From assembly GCA_003797895.1 (NCBI GenBank), contig RKQB01000003.1, positions 186,001 to 250,000 of the forward strand: a stretch of 64,000 nt of DNA, given 5' to 3'. The translations under genes were made by a program, and so were the position numbers. The DNA comes from Cyclobacteriaceae bacterium YHN15 (lineage in GTDB: Bacteria > Bacteroidota > Bacteroidia > Cytophagales > Cyclobacteriaceae). The notes below the pieces were generated by a model. It searched no databases. It was given only the letters and a program-made list of their open reading frames with translations, and was not told the origin of the DNA. How positions within the stretch are numbered: position 1 is the first letter of the stretch; every line of letters begins with the position of its first letter. Of the stretch, positions 1-9,037 are shown one piece after another.

Positions 1-1353
1 GCCCTGTTTTTTTCATGGATGATAGTAATGGTGGTCAAGCCTTTGTTGCTGAATCTAAAACTGATTCAAGTGCTGAGATGGGATTTTTCCACTTCAATGG
101 AAGTGTATCCCTATTTAATCGGATTTGCTGTTATGGTAGGTGTATTGGCCGGATTTTTTCCTGCGGTAATTCTTTCCTCATTTCAACCTTCCAAGGTTCT
201 AAAGAATTTAGTCGGTGTGAAATTATTCTCTGCGATAGGCTTACGGAAATCCTTATTGGTACTTCAATTATCAATTTCTCTGATCTTCATTTTATCCGCT
301 ATTTTGGTTTACAACCAAACTACGCTTTTTCTGAATAAAGATCTTGGATTTGAAGTAAATGACAAGATTTTAGTCCGGCTCAACAATACCAGTTATAAAC
401 AATTAAAATCCGAACTCCTCCAATATAGCCATGTGGAAAGTGTTTCAGGAATTTCGCATATCCCTGGGGCCGGAATTACCTATGGTGAAGATTTTAGATT
501 AACTTCCGAGTCAGAGAAACATAACATAGATTATTTTCAGGTAGATGAGGACTATCTGGACAACATGGGTCTCGAATTGCTTGCCGGAAATAATTTCAAT
601 TCACAATCACCCGAATCGAACAAATCAAAGATTATCATCAACCAATTGGCAGTAGAAAAATTAGGTTTTGAATCAGCAAGTGCAGCCGTGGGAAAAATCA
701 TTTTTAAGGGTGAAGACCTTATTGTTTATGAGGTTATTGGGGTAGCACCCAACTATAACCACAGAAATTTACTAATGGATGATGCACCGATGGCACTGAT
801 GTACGATCCGGAAGGATTCAGTCAGCTCCAGGTGAAATACACTGGGAGTTCCGATCAGATAATAGCTACACTTCAGGCAGCTTGGAACAAAGTCAATCCC
901 GACCTTAAAATTGATTATGAATTTTTTGATGTTGAGATGAGGGAGATGTACCAGGTGTTCTTTGGATTATTGACCAAAGTTGTAGGAGTAGTAGCTTTCC
1001 TTGCCATTATGATTTCCTGTTTGGGATTGTTGGGAATGGCAACCTATACAGCGGAAACTAAAATCAAAGAAGTTGCCATCCGGAAAATACTTGGAGCAAC
1101 AGCATCAGGAATCACTCTTCATTTGTCCATGGGATTTATAAAAATTATCTTGATAGCTATAGCAGTTGGTTTGCCGGCGGCATGGTTTCTCAACAATTTA
1201 TGGCTTCAAAACTTGGCCAATCGGGTCAATATGAGTTTTGGTGCCATCTCATTGGCACTGGCTTTAGTCTTGATCTTGACTATGCTGACTGTAGGTTCAC
1301 AGGCAGTAAGGGCTGCTCTCACAAATCCTGCCGACAACCTTAAGAATGATTAA
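1..1353 (+). CDS. ABC transporter permease, FtsX/MacB type (5' end outside window)
   Basis: The frame is open from the first base, so this is the C-terminal part of a longer protein; the first in-window ATG at 19 is probably internal. Visible parts are a membrane segment near residues 30-50, a second membrane anchor after the RKSLLVLQLS stretch, a soluble periplasmic domain of about 200 residues, and three C-terminal membrane helices with the FtsX-like sequence AVRKILGA-type (here AIRKILGATASG). This matches the Bacteroidota double-unit permeases of about 800 residues that work with a MacB-like ATPase in lipoprotein or peptide export. The ATPase is not in the window. Family call is firm; substrate unknown. 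Confidence 0.85.
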   Translation, partial: ALFFSWMIVMVVKPLLLNLKLIQVLRWDFSTSMEVYPYLIGFAVMVGVLAGFFPAVILSSFQPSKVLKNLVGVKLFSAIGLRKSLLVLQLSISLIFILSAILVYNQTTLFLNKDLGFEVNDKILVRLNNTSYKQLKSELLQYSHVESVSGISHIPGAGITYGEDFRLTSESEKHNIDYFQVDEDYLDNMGLELLAGNNFNSQSPESNKSKIIINQLAVEKLGFESASAAVGKIIFKGEDLIVYEVIGVAPNYNHRNLLMDDAPMALMYDPEGFSQLQVKYTGSSDQIIATLQAAWNKVNPDLKIDYEFFDVEMREMYQVFFGLLTKVVGVVAFLAIMISCLGLLGMATYTAETKIKEVAIRKILGATASGITLHLSMGFIKIILIAIAVGLPAAWFLNNLWLQNLANRVNMSFGAISLALALVLILTMLTVGSQAVRAALTNPADNLKND

Positions 1354-1498
1354 GAAAATCATGAGGGTTAGCATTAGCAAAGCTTTATGGCGTGGATGTT
1401 AAGCAAACTTTATAAGGGAAATCGTCTAATGGAGATACAAGAATTGAAAGGGTTTAATCCGAAAGAAAAAGATATTTAAATTTTCGCTTTACTCTTTT

Positions 1499-2272
1499 TC
1501 AAGATCCAATGTTTACCAAATTGCTTATCATCATTTCCCAAAGGTCCGTTTCCCTTACCGTGGCGTAAAGAATCTGGCCGATCAGGTATATGGACAGACT
1601 TATTCCCAAAGCTTTCTGGCCCTTTGGATTTCCTTTATCTATAAATAGAAAAAAGATCAAAGTGACATTGATCAATCCAAAGGCGAAATACTCAATCGGT
1701 ATAGAGCCCCATAAAAGAAATGTCTCAACCCAGAAAATAAAAATCCTATCCACCGTTGGTCCCATAAAGGTCAGTGCTGCTGCAAGAATATAGCGTGAAT
1801 GCGGAATACGGTCTTTTCTATGGTAAATGGCAAGTCCAAAGAAAATGGCAAGCCAAAGAAAATAAAAAAAAGCCAGACCCATTTCATAGGCGCTCAAATG
1901 AAGTATTTCAGCTTCGGTATATGTAGCCAATCCTTCTACAACCTGTACTTCCAACCGTGATTTGTAGGCAAAATAACTGTGTTTTGTCATCATCGCAGAA
2001 GTGATCAGCACCAATGGTACAACCAGGTAACTCAACTTTCCCAAAGTCCTGTGGACTGATAATTTTTTGTACTTGATCAACAGTGGTTGTACGATTACCA
2101 AACCCATCCAGATGACCATAAATGCAAAATGCAAATGGACTACAGTGGGATGTGGCTCCAGCAGAACAGAAAAATAAGATTTATAGAACCCAATAAAAGC
2201 CAAGAGAACAAAAATCAGAAACCAATAACCTAGGTTATTATAAATGCGGGTGGTTTGTAGGGTGCTGGGCAT
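1499..2272 (-). CDS. Multi-pass membrane protein, DUF2306-like
   Basis: 257 residues with about seven hydrophobic segments and no signal peptide. The segment VHRTLGKLSYL resembles VHRVMGLTYL in the DUF2306 protein at 33558..34190, and histidines in the helices (VVHLHFAF) hint at a heme- or metal-binding membrane protein, but function is unknown. It stands alone between plus-strand genes. Its upstream region carries one of the five GGAC-N17-GTCC motifs, 54 bp before the start codon, so it is probably under the same control as the genes at 36.5-41.2 kb. Family assignment is tentative. Confidence 0.7.
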   Translation of the reverse strand: MPSTLQTTRIYNNLGYWFLIFVLLAFIGFYKSYFSVLLEPHPTVVHLHFAFMVIWMGLVIVQPLLIKYKKLSVHRTLGKLSYLVVPLVLITSAMMTKHSYFAYKSRLEVQVVEGLATYTEAEILHLSAYEMGLAFFYFLWLAIFFGLAIYHRKDRIPHSRYILAAALTFMGPTVDRIFIFWVETFLLWGSIPIEYFAFGLINVTLIFFLFIDKGNPKGQKALGISLSIYLIGQILYATVRETDLWEMMISNLVNIGS

Positions 2273-2326
2273 ACATCAATTTTGACGTAAAATGTAAATT
2301 ATTAAAACGTTACAATCTATTTTTCA

Positions 2327-2372
2327 GGACCAATGCAATCAAATATTGTCCGAATGATGCTGTTTTTTTATC
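2327..2372 (-). promoter_or_regulatory. Dyad motif copy E (GGAC-N17-GTCC plus T-rich tail)
   Basis: On the + strand GGAC lies at 2327-2330 and GTCC at 2348-2351, a 25-base dyad, followed after 9 bases by a T-rich block matching the GATTTTTTTCCC tail imperfectly. The dyad interior is nearly the same as copy D at 41.5 kb (both contain CAAATATTGTCCG). It sits just upstream of the minus-strand membrane protein gene starting at 2272. Operator function is inferred from recurrence and position. Confidence 0.6.
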
Positions 2373-2568
2373 AGACAAAATAATCCTTTCAGCCAATTCG
2401 GTAGGAAGAGTGAAATGAAAATTTCAGATTCCATTGAAAATTTTGTCATTATTGATTACTTTCCAAGGCATATTTTGGAAATCAGAAAAAAAACATGGTT
2501 GATTCCAAACATTTAACAGGAATTCATCTTTTAAGATTGGAGATACTTATACCATTTAAAGCGCTCGA

Positions 2569-3213
2569 ATGAAAAAATTTATATTCCTTCTCCTATTTTT
2601 TTCAAGTGTCCACATTTATGGCCAAGAGGTAAAGGCTGCTGTTCTTTCCGATAGCATCCCTGAAAAAAAAACGGAAAAGAAAATGGGTATCAGACTATCC
2701 CCTTCTTTGAATTTTTTCGATTATGGAGACCTTTCATTTGGACAAATTGCTGCTGACAGTAAGTTTGGAACTGCTGTGGGAATGGTTTTCGATTGGAAAA
2801 TAACAGACTGGAACAGGATAAGGCTGGAACCTTATTTGGAGTATCAAAAAGTGGCTAACAATTCCATAAACCCCAATATAAGCGCGGTTACTACTTTTAA
2901 TAATTTTATTCTGGGAATTGATGCTCTCCCAATAGTAATTACTTATGGAGGTAAAATTAAAGGACAGGTATCTTTAGGAGGTTTTGCCAAATACTACCTG
3001 AGCAGCTCCCAGGAAACCACCTTGGACGGAAGTACGGTCAGCAATTTTGAAGTAGAAACCAATGCCTTGCAATATGGGTTTTCCTATGGAATAGGAGCTT
3101 ATGTAGGAAAGAGGTTGGTGGAATTAAGGTACTATCAATCCCTTAATGACTTTGTAAAAGACCCTTTCATTTCAAACAGCATCAATCAGGTTCAACTTAT
3201 CCTTGTCTACTAG
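2569..3213 (+). CDS. Outer-membrane beta-barrel protein
   Basis: 214 residues. A signal peptide (MKKFIFLLLFFSSVHIYGQ) precedes alternating amphipathic strands that end in an aromatic/hydrophobic terminus (QLILVY), the usual look of a small PorT/OmpW-like barrel in Bacteroidota. The stop codon abuts the ATG of the metalloprotease lipoprotein that follows, so the two are probably co-transcribed and may act together at the cell surface. No specific family motif is recognised. Confidence 0.7.
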   Translation: MKKFIFLLLFFSSVHIYGQEVKAAVLSDSIPEKKTEKKMGIRLSPSLNFFDYGDLSFGQIAADSKFGTAVGMVFDWKITDWNRIRLEPYLEYQKVANNSINPNISAVTTFNNFILGIDALPIVITYGGKIKGQVSLGGFAKYYLSSSQETTLDGSTVSNFEVETNALQYGFSYGIGAYVGKRLVELRYYQSLNDFVKDPFISNSINQVQLILVY

Positions 3214-4701
3214 ATGAATGCCATAAAAAACATTGTCCTTATTATATTCCTTCTTTTTGCTTCTTGCATGGTGGAAAGAGAAGAAGAGAATTCTTTTTAT
3301 CTGAATCAGATTGACAGGATTCAGATAGCCACCCCCCTCACTGTTTTCTTTTCGGAAAATAGGGAAAGAGAAATTGACCTATCGGTAAGATTTTTTGACC
3401 GAAACAACAGGCCGCTTTTCAATAATATGCCAATTCCCTATGAGTTACTGTTGACGGATTCCATTATCGATAATCCAACCCTAGACCTTTCCAAAAAAGG
3501 CACTTACCAAATGCGGGCCACTTTCCCCACCAAAAGGAAGGCCTTGAGCAACAATATTGAAATGAAAATAGTAGGTCCTGAATATATCAGGGAGGTGGTA
3601 TTGGATTTCGCGCCTGAAACCAGAAATACCCACATTGTGAAAGGAATAGGGAATATGAATTTTACGGTAAAGGTATTCGGCCCAGATGGAGAAATTACAG
3701 GACTGGAAGATCAGATTTTACGAAATTTAGAAGTTCAGGTGGGTAGTCAGGTAAGCAACAGCTTGATTAATATATCTGTGGACCAAGTGGGTATCTTGGA
3801 TGCAAAAGCCAGGGTTTTTGGGGTTGAAAGCAATGTTTTAAAAATCGATTCCCGTGAAGACCGGATAATGCCCATTTATGAAATGCCCATCATCTTTCAT
3901 GTTTTTTCAAATGGCCCAAAAATCAGTTCCAGCCAAATGGATGACCAGATTATGAAATCGAATTTTGCATTTGGAAATTCTTTAAGGACCAGCTTTAGGA
4001 GAAATTTAAACTCGGTAAACAGTTACTTTAGATTCAGGCTGGCGGATAAAGATCCGGATGGAACACCTCTAAGTACAGTGGGTTATCATGTCATTGAGGT
4101 CCCCCAGAATTTTTCTCTTGAAAGTGAGGATTATGATTTAGTAAAATTCAACAGTATTTGGGATCCCAACCGCTATATCAATGTATTTGTAGAAAACATA
4201 GGTTTCGCGGCAGGTTATGCCTACCTCCCTGACATTCCCGATAATTCCATACCTGGCCTTTTTGTAAATACAGAACAGATTTTTGATTTTCCCTATTCCA
4301 TCACTTTGGATTTTAATTTTGCCGTAAGGGACAACAATCCAAATCCTTATACTTTAGCCCATGAACTGGGGCATTTTCTTGGTTTATACCATACTTTTGA
4401 CAATTGCGATGTGGGGGATTATTGCGATGACACGCCGCCCCATTTACTACAGGGAAGCCCAATTGAACGCTTCAGCAACAATAAAAGCACTTGTGACGGA
4501 AAAAGCTTTATTTCAACCAATATCATGGATTATTTAAGGGAAGTGGATCATTTCACCTTTGACCAAAGGGAAAGGATGAGGGCGGTATATGATATCGCAT
4601 TGTTCTTCCCCAGAGTGGAAAACCAACAAACCTCCAGACTTTCTCCTATGAAAAAAGGAGAACTGAATCCGAATGTCAAACCGATCATTTGTCAATTCTA
4701 A
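3214..4701 (+). CDS. Lipoprotein zinc metalloprotease, M43 (pappalysin-like) family
   Basis: 495 residues. The N-terminus is a lipoprotein signal with lipobox FASC, so the protein should be anchored in an envelope membrane. Residues 383-393 read HELGHFLGLYH, the extended metzincin zinc motif (three histidines plus catalytic Glu384). The later NIMDY supplies the Met-turn, and the Cys-rich stretch between them (DNCDVGDYCDDTPP) is typical of M43B enzymes. Residues 20-220 form an all-beta region of unknown fold. The start codon directly follows the stop of the barrel protein gene. Substrate unknown; protease family assignment is strong. Confidence 0.88.
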   Translation: MNAIKNIVLIIFLLFASCMVEREEENSFYLNQIDRIQIATPLTVFFSENREREIDLSVRFFDRNNRPLFNNMPIPYELLLTDSIIDNPTLDLSKKGTYQMRATFPTKRKALSNNIEMKIVGPEYIREVVLDFAPETRNTHIVKGIGNMNFTVKVFGPDGEITGLEDQILRNLEVQVGSQVSNSLINISVDQVGILDAKARVFGVESNVLKIDSREDRIMPIYEMPIIFHVFSNGPKISSSQMDDQIMKSNFAFGNSLRTSFRRNLNSVNSYFRFRLADKDPDGTPLSTVGYHVIEVPQNFSLESEDYDLVKFNSIWDPNRYINVFVENIGFAAGYAYLPDIPDNSIPGLFVNTEQIFDFPYSITLDFNFAVRDNNPNPYTLAHELGHFLGLYHTFDNCDVGDYCDDTPPHLLQGSPIERFSNNKSTCDGKSFISTNIMDYLREVDHFTFDQRERMRAVYDIALFFPRVENQQTSRLSPMKKGELNPNVKPIICQF

Positions 4702-4760
4702 AAGTAATTACATTCTTTTCTTTGCTACAGGATTTTAGCAAAGAATAAAAATGAAAAATG

Positions 4761-4796
4761 GCTGTTTTTGGAAGGATTGCTGTTTTTGGAAGGATT
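4761..4796. repeat. Perfect 18-bp tandem duplication
   Basis: The unit GCTGTTTTTGGAAGGATT occurs twice in direct succession (4761-4778, 4779-4796) in the short gap between the convergent ends of the metalloprotease and decarboxylase genes. It looks like a local replication slip; no function is evident. Confidence 0.9.
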
Positions 4797-4873
4797 TAGC
4801 TTAATAAATGATTTTTTTTCTAAACCATTCTATGATTTTAGACTTAACACTTCACTCGGTAGAGGATCCCAGA

Positions 4874-5845
4874 TCATCCTGCTACCTTATATCCATTCAA
4901 ATTTAACTCCCCCCTCAGTTGGCCTTCGAAATAGGAAATAGTCTTTTCAAGACCCTCTCTGAGTGCAATTTTAGGTTCCCATCCCAGAATTTCTCTTGCC
5001 TGGGTAATATCCGGTCTCCTTTTTTGCGGATCATCTTTAGGAAGTGGATTGAAGATCAATTCGCTTTTACTGTTTGTAAGTTCAATTACAGCTTCAGCAA
5101 GTTCAATCATTGAAAACTCACCAGGATTGCCAATATTTATAGGGCCTGTAATCTCATTATTAGTCTGCATAAGCGCATACATGCCCTCAATCAGGTCATC
5201 AACATAGCAGAAACTACGGGTTTGTGTTCCCAAACCATAAATGGTAATAGGTTGATTTTGTAAAGCTTGCATGATAAAATTACTTACAACCCTCCCATCA
5301 TTTGCCTGCATATGGGGACCATAAGTATTGAATATCCTCATTACCTTTATTTCCAACTTGTGTTGCCTGTGGTAATCAAAGAAAAGGGTTTCAGCACAAC
5401 GTTTACCTTCATCGTAACATGCTCTGGGTCCAATGGTATTGACATTCCCCCAATAATTTTCAGGCTGTGGATGAATCGCTGGATCTCCATAAACTTCTGA
5501 AGTACTGGCCTGAAGTATTTTGATTTTTAGACGTTTTGCCAACCCGAGCATGTTAATTGCTCCCATTACAGAGGTCTTGGTAGTCTGCACCGGATCAAAC
5601 TGATAATGAATCGGACTGGCAGGACAAGCAAGATTGTAAATTTGGTCCACTTCTACATAAAGTGGTGAAGTGATGTCATGCCTGAGAAACTCAAAACTTT
5701 TATAATCCAAAAGATCATGGATGTTTTGTTTCCTTCCAGTAAAAAAATTATCCACGCATAACACTTCATTGCCTTCATTAAGGAGTTTTTTACATAAGTG
5801 AGAGCCTAAAAAACCAGCTCCTCCTGTGACAAGGATTCTTTTCAT
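4874..5845 (-). CDS. UDP-glucuronate decarboxylase (UDP-xylose synthase), extended SDR
   Basis: 323 residues, full length for the family. The Rossmann motif GGAGFLGSH binds NAD at the N-terminus, and the active-site Tyr/Lys appear in YDEGKR with TSEVYGDP upstream. The block [10 protein letters not shown] followed by GRVVSNF is characteristic of UXS enzymes, which oxidise and decarboxylate UDP-glucuronate to UDP-xylose through the 4-keto sugar. The gene is transcribed divergently from the glycan operon starting at 6467, so it probably supplies a pentose or 4-keto-pentose donor for that system. A dTDP-glucose dehydratase-type reaction is less likely. Confidence 0.85.
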   Translation of the reverse strand: MKRILVTGGAGFLGSHLCKKLLNEGNEVLCVDNFFTGRKQNIHDLLDYKSFEFLRHDITSPLYVEVDQIYNLACPASPIHYQFDPVQTTKTSVMGAINMLGLAKRLKIKILQASTSEVYGDPAIHPQPENYWGNVNTIGPRACYDEGKRCAETLFFDYHRQHKLEIKVMRIFNTYGPHMQANDGRVVSNFIMQALQNQPITIYGLGTQTRSFCYVDDLIEGMYALMQTNNEITGPINIGNPGEFSMIELAEAVIELTNSKSELIFNPLPKDDPQKRRPDITQAREILGWEPKIALREGLEKTISYFEGQLRGELNLNGYKVAG

Positions 5846-6466
5846 AATTGTTGTGATTTAAAAATTAGTTCAAATTAGGGTTATTTGGGTTTGAAAAATA
5901 CAAAACATTTTTAATAATTCACAATGCATTTTTTATTATTTGTAATTAAAGGTAAAAAATAAAAATTCTTTTTAATCAATAATTTACAACTAACTTTAAT
6001 ACATTTTCTTAATAAAGGTTCCTGTTAATTATGATCGCAAATCCAAAGAAGGGAAAATCACGATGGCTATCAAAGTTATTGTAAGGATCCAAATCGGTTT
6101 TAATCATACATAATCAGAGCCTATTTGAATTTATTCAAAAAAATGTTAAACAAAATTTAATTAGACAAAAAAAAATAAAATGATCAATATCTGTTGTATT
6201 TACCAAATAAAAGTCCGTAGATTTAGTAAAAAATAATTAAAACTTAAGTTTATAAATTAAGTGTAAAAAAAATAGCAAAAAAGTTAAAATTATAAAATTC
6301 ATTTTTTTGACTATAAAATTTCTTTTAATTTGATTTTTGTTAGGTGAAGAACACTTGATTTAAACCCAAAATAGACCCAATCCAGACTAAACTGATTCTT
6401 TGCAGGAGTTTCTATTGTTTGGATTAATGATTTTGAAAACTATTTTGATATCAATTTTCTTAAATT
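5846..6466. promoter_or_regulatory. Divergent AT-rich intergenic region of the glycan locus
   Basis: 621 bases, extremely A+T rich, between the divergent decarboxylase and the GH/GT2 fusion gene. Both promoters must lie here. I could not pick out a convincing TTG / TAnnTTTG pair, a strong palindrome or an ORF. The length and base composition suggest a regulated or nucleoid-protein-bound control region, but this is inference. Confidence 0.45.
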
Positions 6467-9037
6467 ATGTATACAACAGGTTTACACAAAGACACCGAAA
6501 TTGACTTTTTAAAACAACAAAAAGAGAGTACCTACTCTGAATCATCCGGTGATTTTAAAAGCTATCCTAAACCAAACATAAGGGGTAAATTTATTTTTAT
6601 CGGGGATACAAAATTCATCATTAAAGGTGTTTCCTATGGGGCTTTTAAGGCAGAAGAGGACGGCAGGGAGTACCAGGATCTTGAGAAAATTGAAATGGAC
6701 TTTGCCCTGATGAGCAAAAATGGGATCAACACTGTCAGAATCCCTCATACGACACCACCCAGACACTTATTGGACATAGCCCATAAACATGGATTGAAAG
6801 TTATGATTGGATTATCTGCAGAACAATATGTAGGCTATCTGATTGACAAAAAAAAGGCCCCTGATATTGATCAAATGATACAGGAAAAAGTACGTACCTG
6901 CCTGCATCATCCTGCCCTGCTTTGTATTTCCATTGGGAATGAAATCCCCGCATCCATGGTGAGATGGCTAGGTCACAAAAAAGTCGAAAAGTACTTGAAA
7001 AGAATATACCGTTTGGTCAAAAAAGAAGACCCAGATGCCATTGTTACTTACGTCAATTACCCTACTACTGAATACCTTCATCTACCCTTTTTAGATGCGA
7101 TTTGCTTTAATGTCTATCTTGAATCAAAGTTCACTTTTGAGTCCTACTTATACAGGTTGCAAAATATCGCAGGGAATAGGCCACTTATAATGGGAGAAAT
7201 CGGACTTGATGCCATGAGGAACGGGGAAGAAAAACAAGCCCGAACACTGGAATGGCAGATCAAGTCTGTATTTGATACAGGATGTTGTGGTTTATTTATT
7301 TTTTCTTGGACAGACGAATGGTTTAGGGGTGAAGAAGAAGTAATGGATTGGGAGTTTGGTCTTACTACAAAGAGCAGAGATGCTAAACCTGCTTTGTACG
7401 CTGTTAGCAGTTCATTTGAAAATAGCCCTTTCGGTAGATATGATACCTGGCCCAGGTTTTCTGTAATTGTTTGTGTCTATAACGGTTCTGATACCATATA
7501 TGAATGCCTGGATGGATTGTTGAAACTTAAATATCCAAATTTTGAGGTAATTGTCATCAACGACGGTTCCACTGATAATACAATGGAAATAGCTTCAGCT
7601 TTTCCGTTTAAAATCATTGACTCTCCTAATATGGGTCTGAGTCATGCCAGAAACCTAGGATTGCAGCATGCTGATGGAGAATATATAGTATACCTTGATT
7701 CGGATGCCTTCCCGGATCAGGATTGGTTATCTTACCTGGCATTGGAATTTGAATCCACAGGATTTGCTGCTATAGGAGGTCCGAATATAATCCCTCAAAA
7801 TGTAGGTTTGGTTGCGGAATCAGTCAATCACGCTCCAGGTTCACCCACCCATATAATGATTACTGATAGAATTGCAGAACATATTCCAGGATGCAACATG
7901 GCATTTAATAAAGAAAGGTTAATGGAAATCGGTGGATTTGACACCCGTTTCAGAGTTGCCGGGGATGATGTAGATGTCTGTTGGAGGCTACAGGAAATGG
8001 GTTATGAAATTGGTCTCGCACCATCAGCATTGGTTTGGCATCACAGAAGGAAGACTGTTAATGGGTACTGGAAGCAACAGGTGGGTTACGGCAAAGCAGA
8101 GGCTTTGCTGGAACAAAAGTGGCCAAAAAAATACAATGATTTTGGACACCGCCCATGGGAAGGGAAAATTTATGGGGATGGAACAACTTATTTAGCTGCA
8201 CTTTCCAAAACCAGAATTTATGGAGGGGTATGGGGCAGTGCTCCATTTCAATCCATTTATGATTTTGGAAGAAAGAACTTCCAGTCTGTGACACTCATGC
8301 CGGAATGGTATCTAATATGCTCCACACTTTTGCTGTTATCGCTTTTTGGACTTATATGGAAGCCTCTTTTTTTATTTTTACCCCTTTCAATGGCTTTTGC
8401 CTTTACACCTTTGAGCATGGTCATTCCGAGAATTTTTGAATTAAACCCTCCCTTTCTTAAGAATAAGGGGTATTTCCAGAAAAAAAAGTTTCAGTTTCTG
8501 ACCATTTTCTTATTTATGATTCAACCCTTGGCAAGACTTACCGGTAGAATCAAATATAATCTTACCCCATGGAGAAGATTCAATAAAAGTTTTTTTTCCT
8601 GGAGGATATTTGGAAAAATTGCCATTTGGACTGAAAATTGGATCTCACCGGATATCCGTTTAGAAAATCTTGAATCAGACCTCAATAAGATTAATGCTAC
8701 AGTGGTCAGAGGTGGGGATTTTGACAATTGGGATCTTGCCCTCAAAGGCGGCGGGTTTGGGGGTGTACGTCTTCTCATGGCATCTGAAGACCATGCCAAG
8801 GGAAGTCAATATATACGTTATAGAATAACACCGCATTTTACGATTTTGGCCAAAATAAGTCTACTATTCATTTTAATTATCACTGTTGCTGCTCTTATTG
8901 ATCTTAATCTTTTCGCTTTTGCCGGCTTTTCTTTCCTGTTACTTATGATATTGGGTCGCATTTATTGGGATTGTTCAATAGCAGCCGGATGTTCTGTTCA
9001 TGCAATTAATAAGCAGATTAGTTCAGATGGCGAATAA
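6467..9037 (+). CDS. Glycoside hydrolase (clan A TIM barrel) fused to GT2 glycosyltransferase with membrane helices
   Basis: 856 residues in three parts. Residues about 38-310 form a GH2/GH5-like TIM barrel with both expected acids: Glu159 in SIGNEIP (acid/base) and Glu244 in MGEIG (nucleophile). Residues about 328-570 are a GT2 domain starting FSVIVCVYNG, with DGSTDNT, the metal-binding Asp-Ser-Asp at 411-413 and GDDVDVCWR. Membrane segments follow near 613-655 and 675-690, then a small soluble piece and two more helices near 790-835. There is no signal peptide, so the hydrolase domain is probably cytoplasmic. It is first in the glycan operon and its 3' end overlaps the ABC exporter gene. 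Likely a processive or editing polymerising enzyme; the product is unknown. Confidence 0.85.
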   Translation: MYTTGLHKDTEIDFLKQQKESTYSESSGDFKSYPKPNIRGKFIFIGDTKFIIKGVSYGAFKAEEDGREYQDLEKIEMDFALMSKNGINTVRIPHTTPPRHLLDIAHKHGLKVMIGLSAEQYVGYLIDKKKAPDIDQMIQEKVRTCLHHPALLCISIGNEIPASMVRWLGHKKVEKYLKRIYRLVKKEDPDAIVTYVNYPTTEYLHLPFLDAICFNVYLESKFTFESYLYRLQNIAGNRPLIMGEIGLDAMRNGEEKQARTLEWQIKSVFDTGCCGLFIFSWTDEWFRGEEEVMDWEFGLTTKSRDAKPALYAVSSSFENSPFGRYDTWPRFSVIVCVYNGSDTIYECLDGLLKLKYPNFEVIVINDGSTDNTMEIASAFPFKIIDSPNMGLSHARNLGLQHADGEYIVYLDSDAFPDQDWLSYLALEFESTGFAAIGGPNIIPQNVGLVAESVNHAPGSPTHIMITDRIAEHIPGCNMAFNKERLMEIGGFDTRFRVAGDDVDVCWRLQEMGYEIGLAPSALVWHHRRKTVNGYWKQQVGYGKAEALLEQKWPKKYNDFGHRPWEGKIYGDGTTYLAALSKTRIYGGVWGSAPFQSIYDFGRKNFQSVTLMPEWYLICSTLLLLSLFGLIWKPLFLFLPLSMAFAFTPLSMVIPRIFELNPPFLKNKGYFQKKKFQFLTIFLFMIQPLARLTGRIKYNLTPWRRFNKSFFSWRIFGKIAIWTENWISPDIRLENLESDLNKINATVVRGGDFDNWDLALKGGGFGGVRLLMASEDHAKGSQYIRYRITPHFTILAKISLLFILIITVAALIDLNLFAFAGFSFLLLMILGRIYWDCSIAAGCSVHAINKQISSDGE

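Noticed and set aside
4721..4742. Hairpin TTTGCT/AGCAAA as a terminator of the metalloprotease operon
   Set aside because: Only a 6-bp A/T-rich stem with a 10-base loop and no T run directly after it.
9000..9026. Upstream ATG for the ABC exporter
   Set aside because: It would increase overlap with the previous gene from 11 to 38 bases and adds residues unlike the family; 9027 preferred, though not proven.
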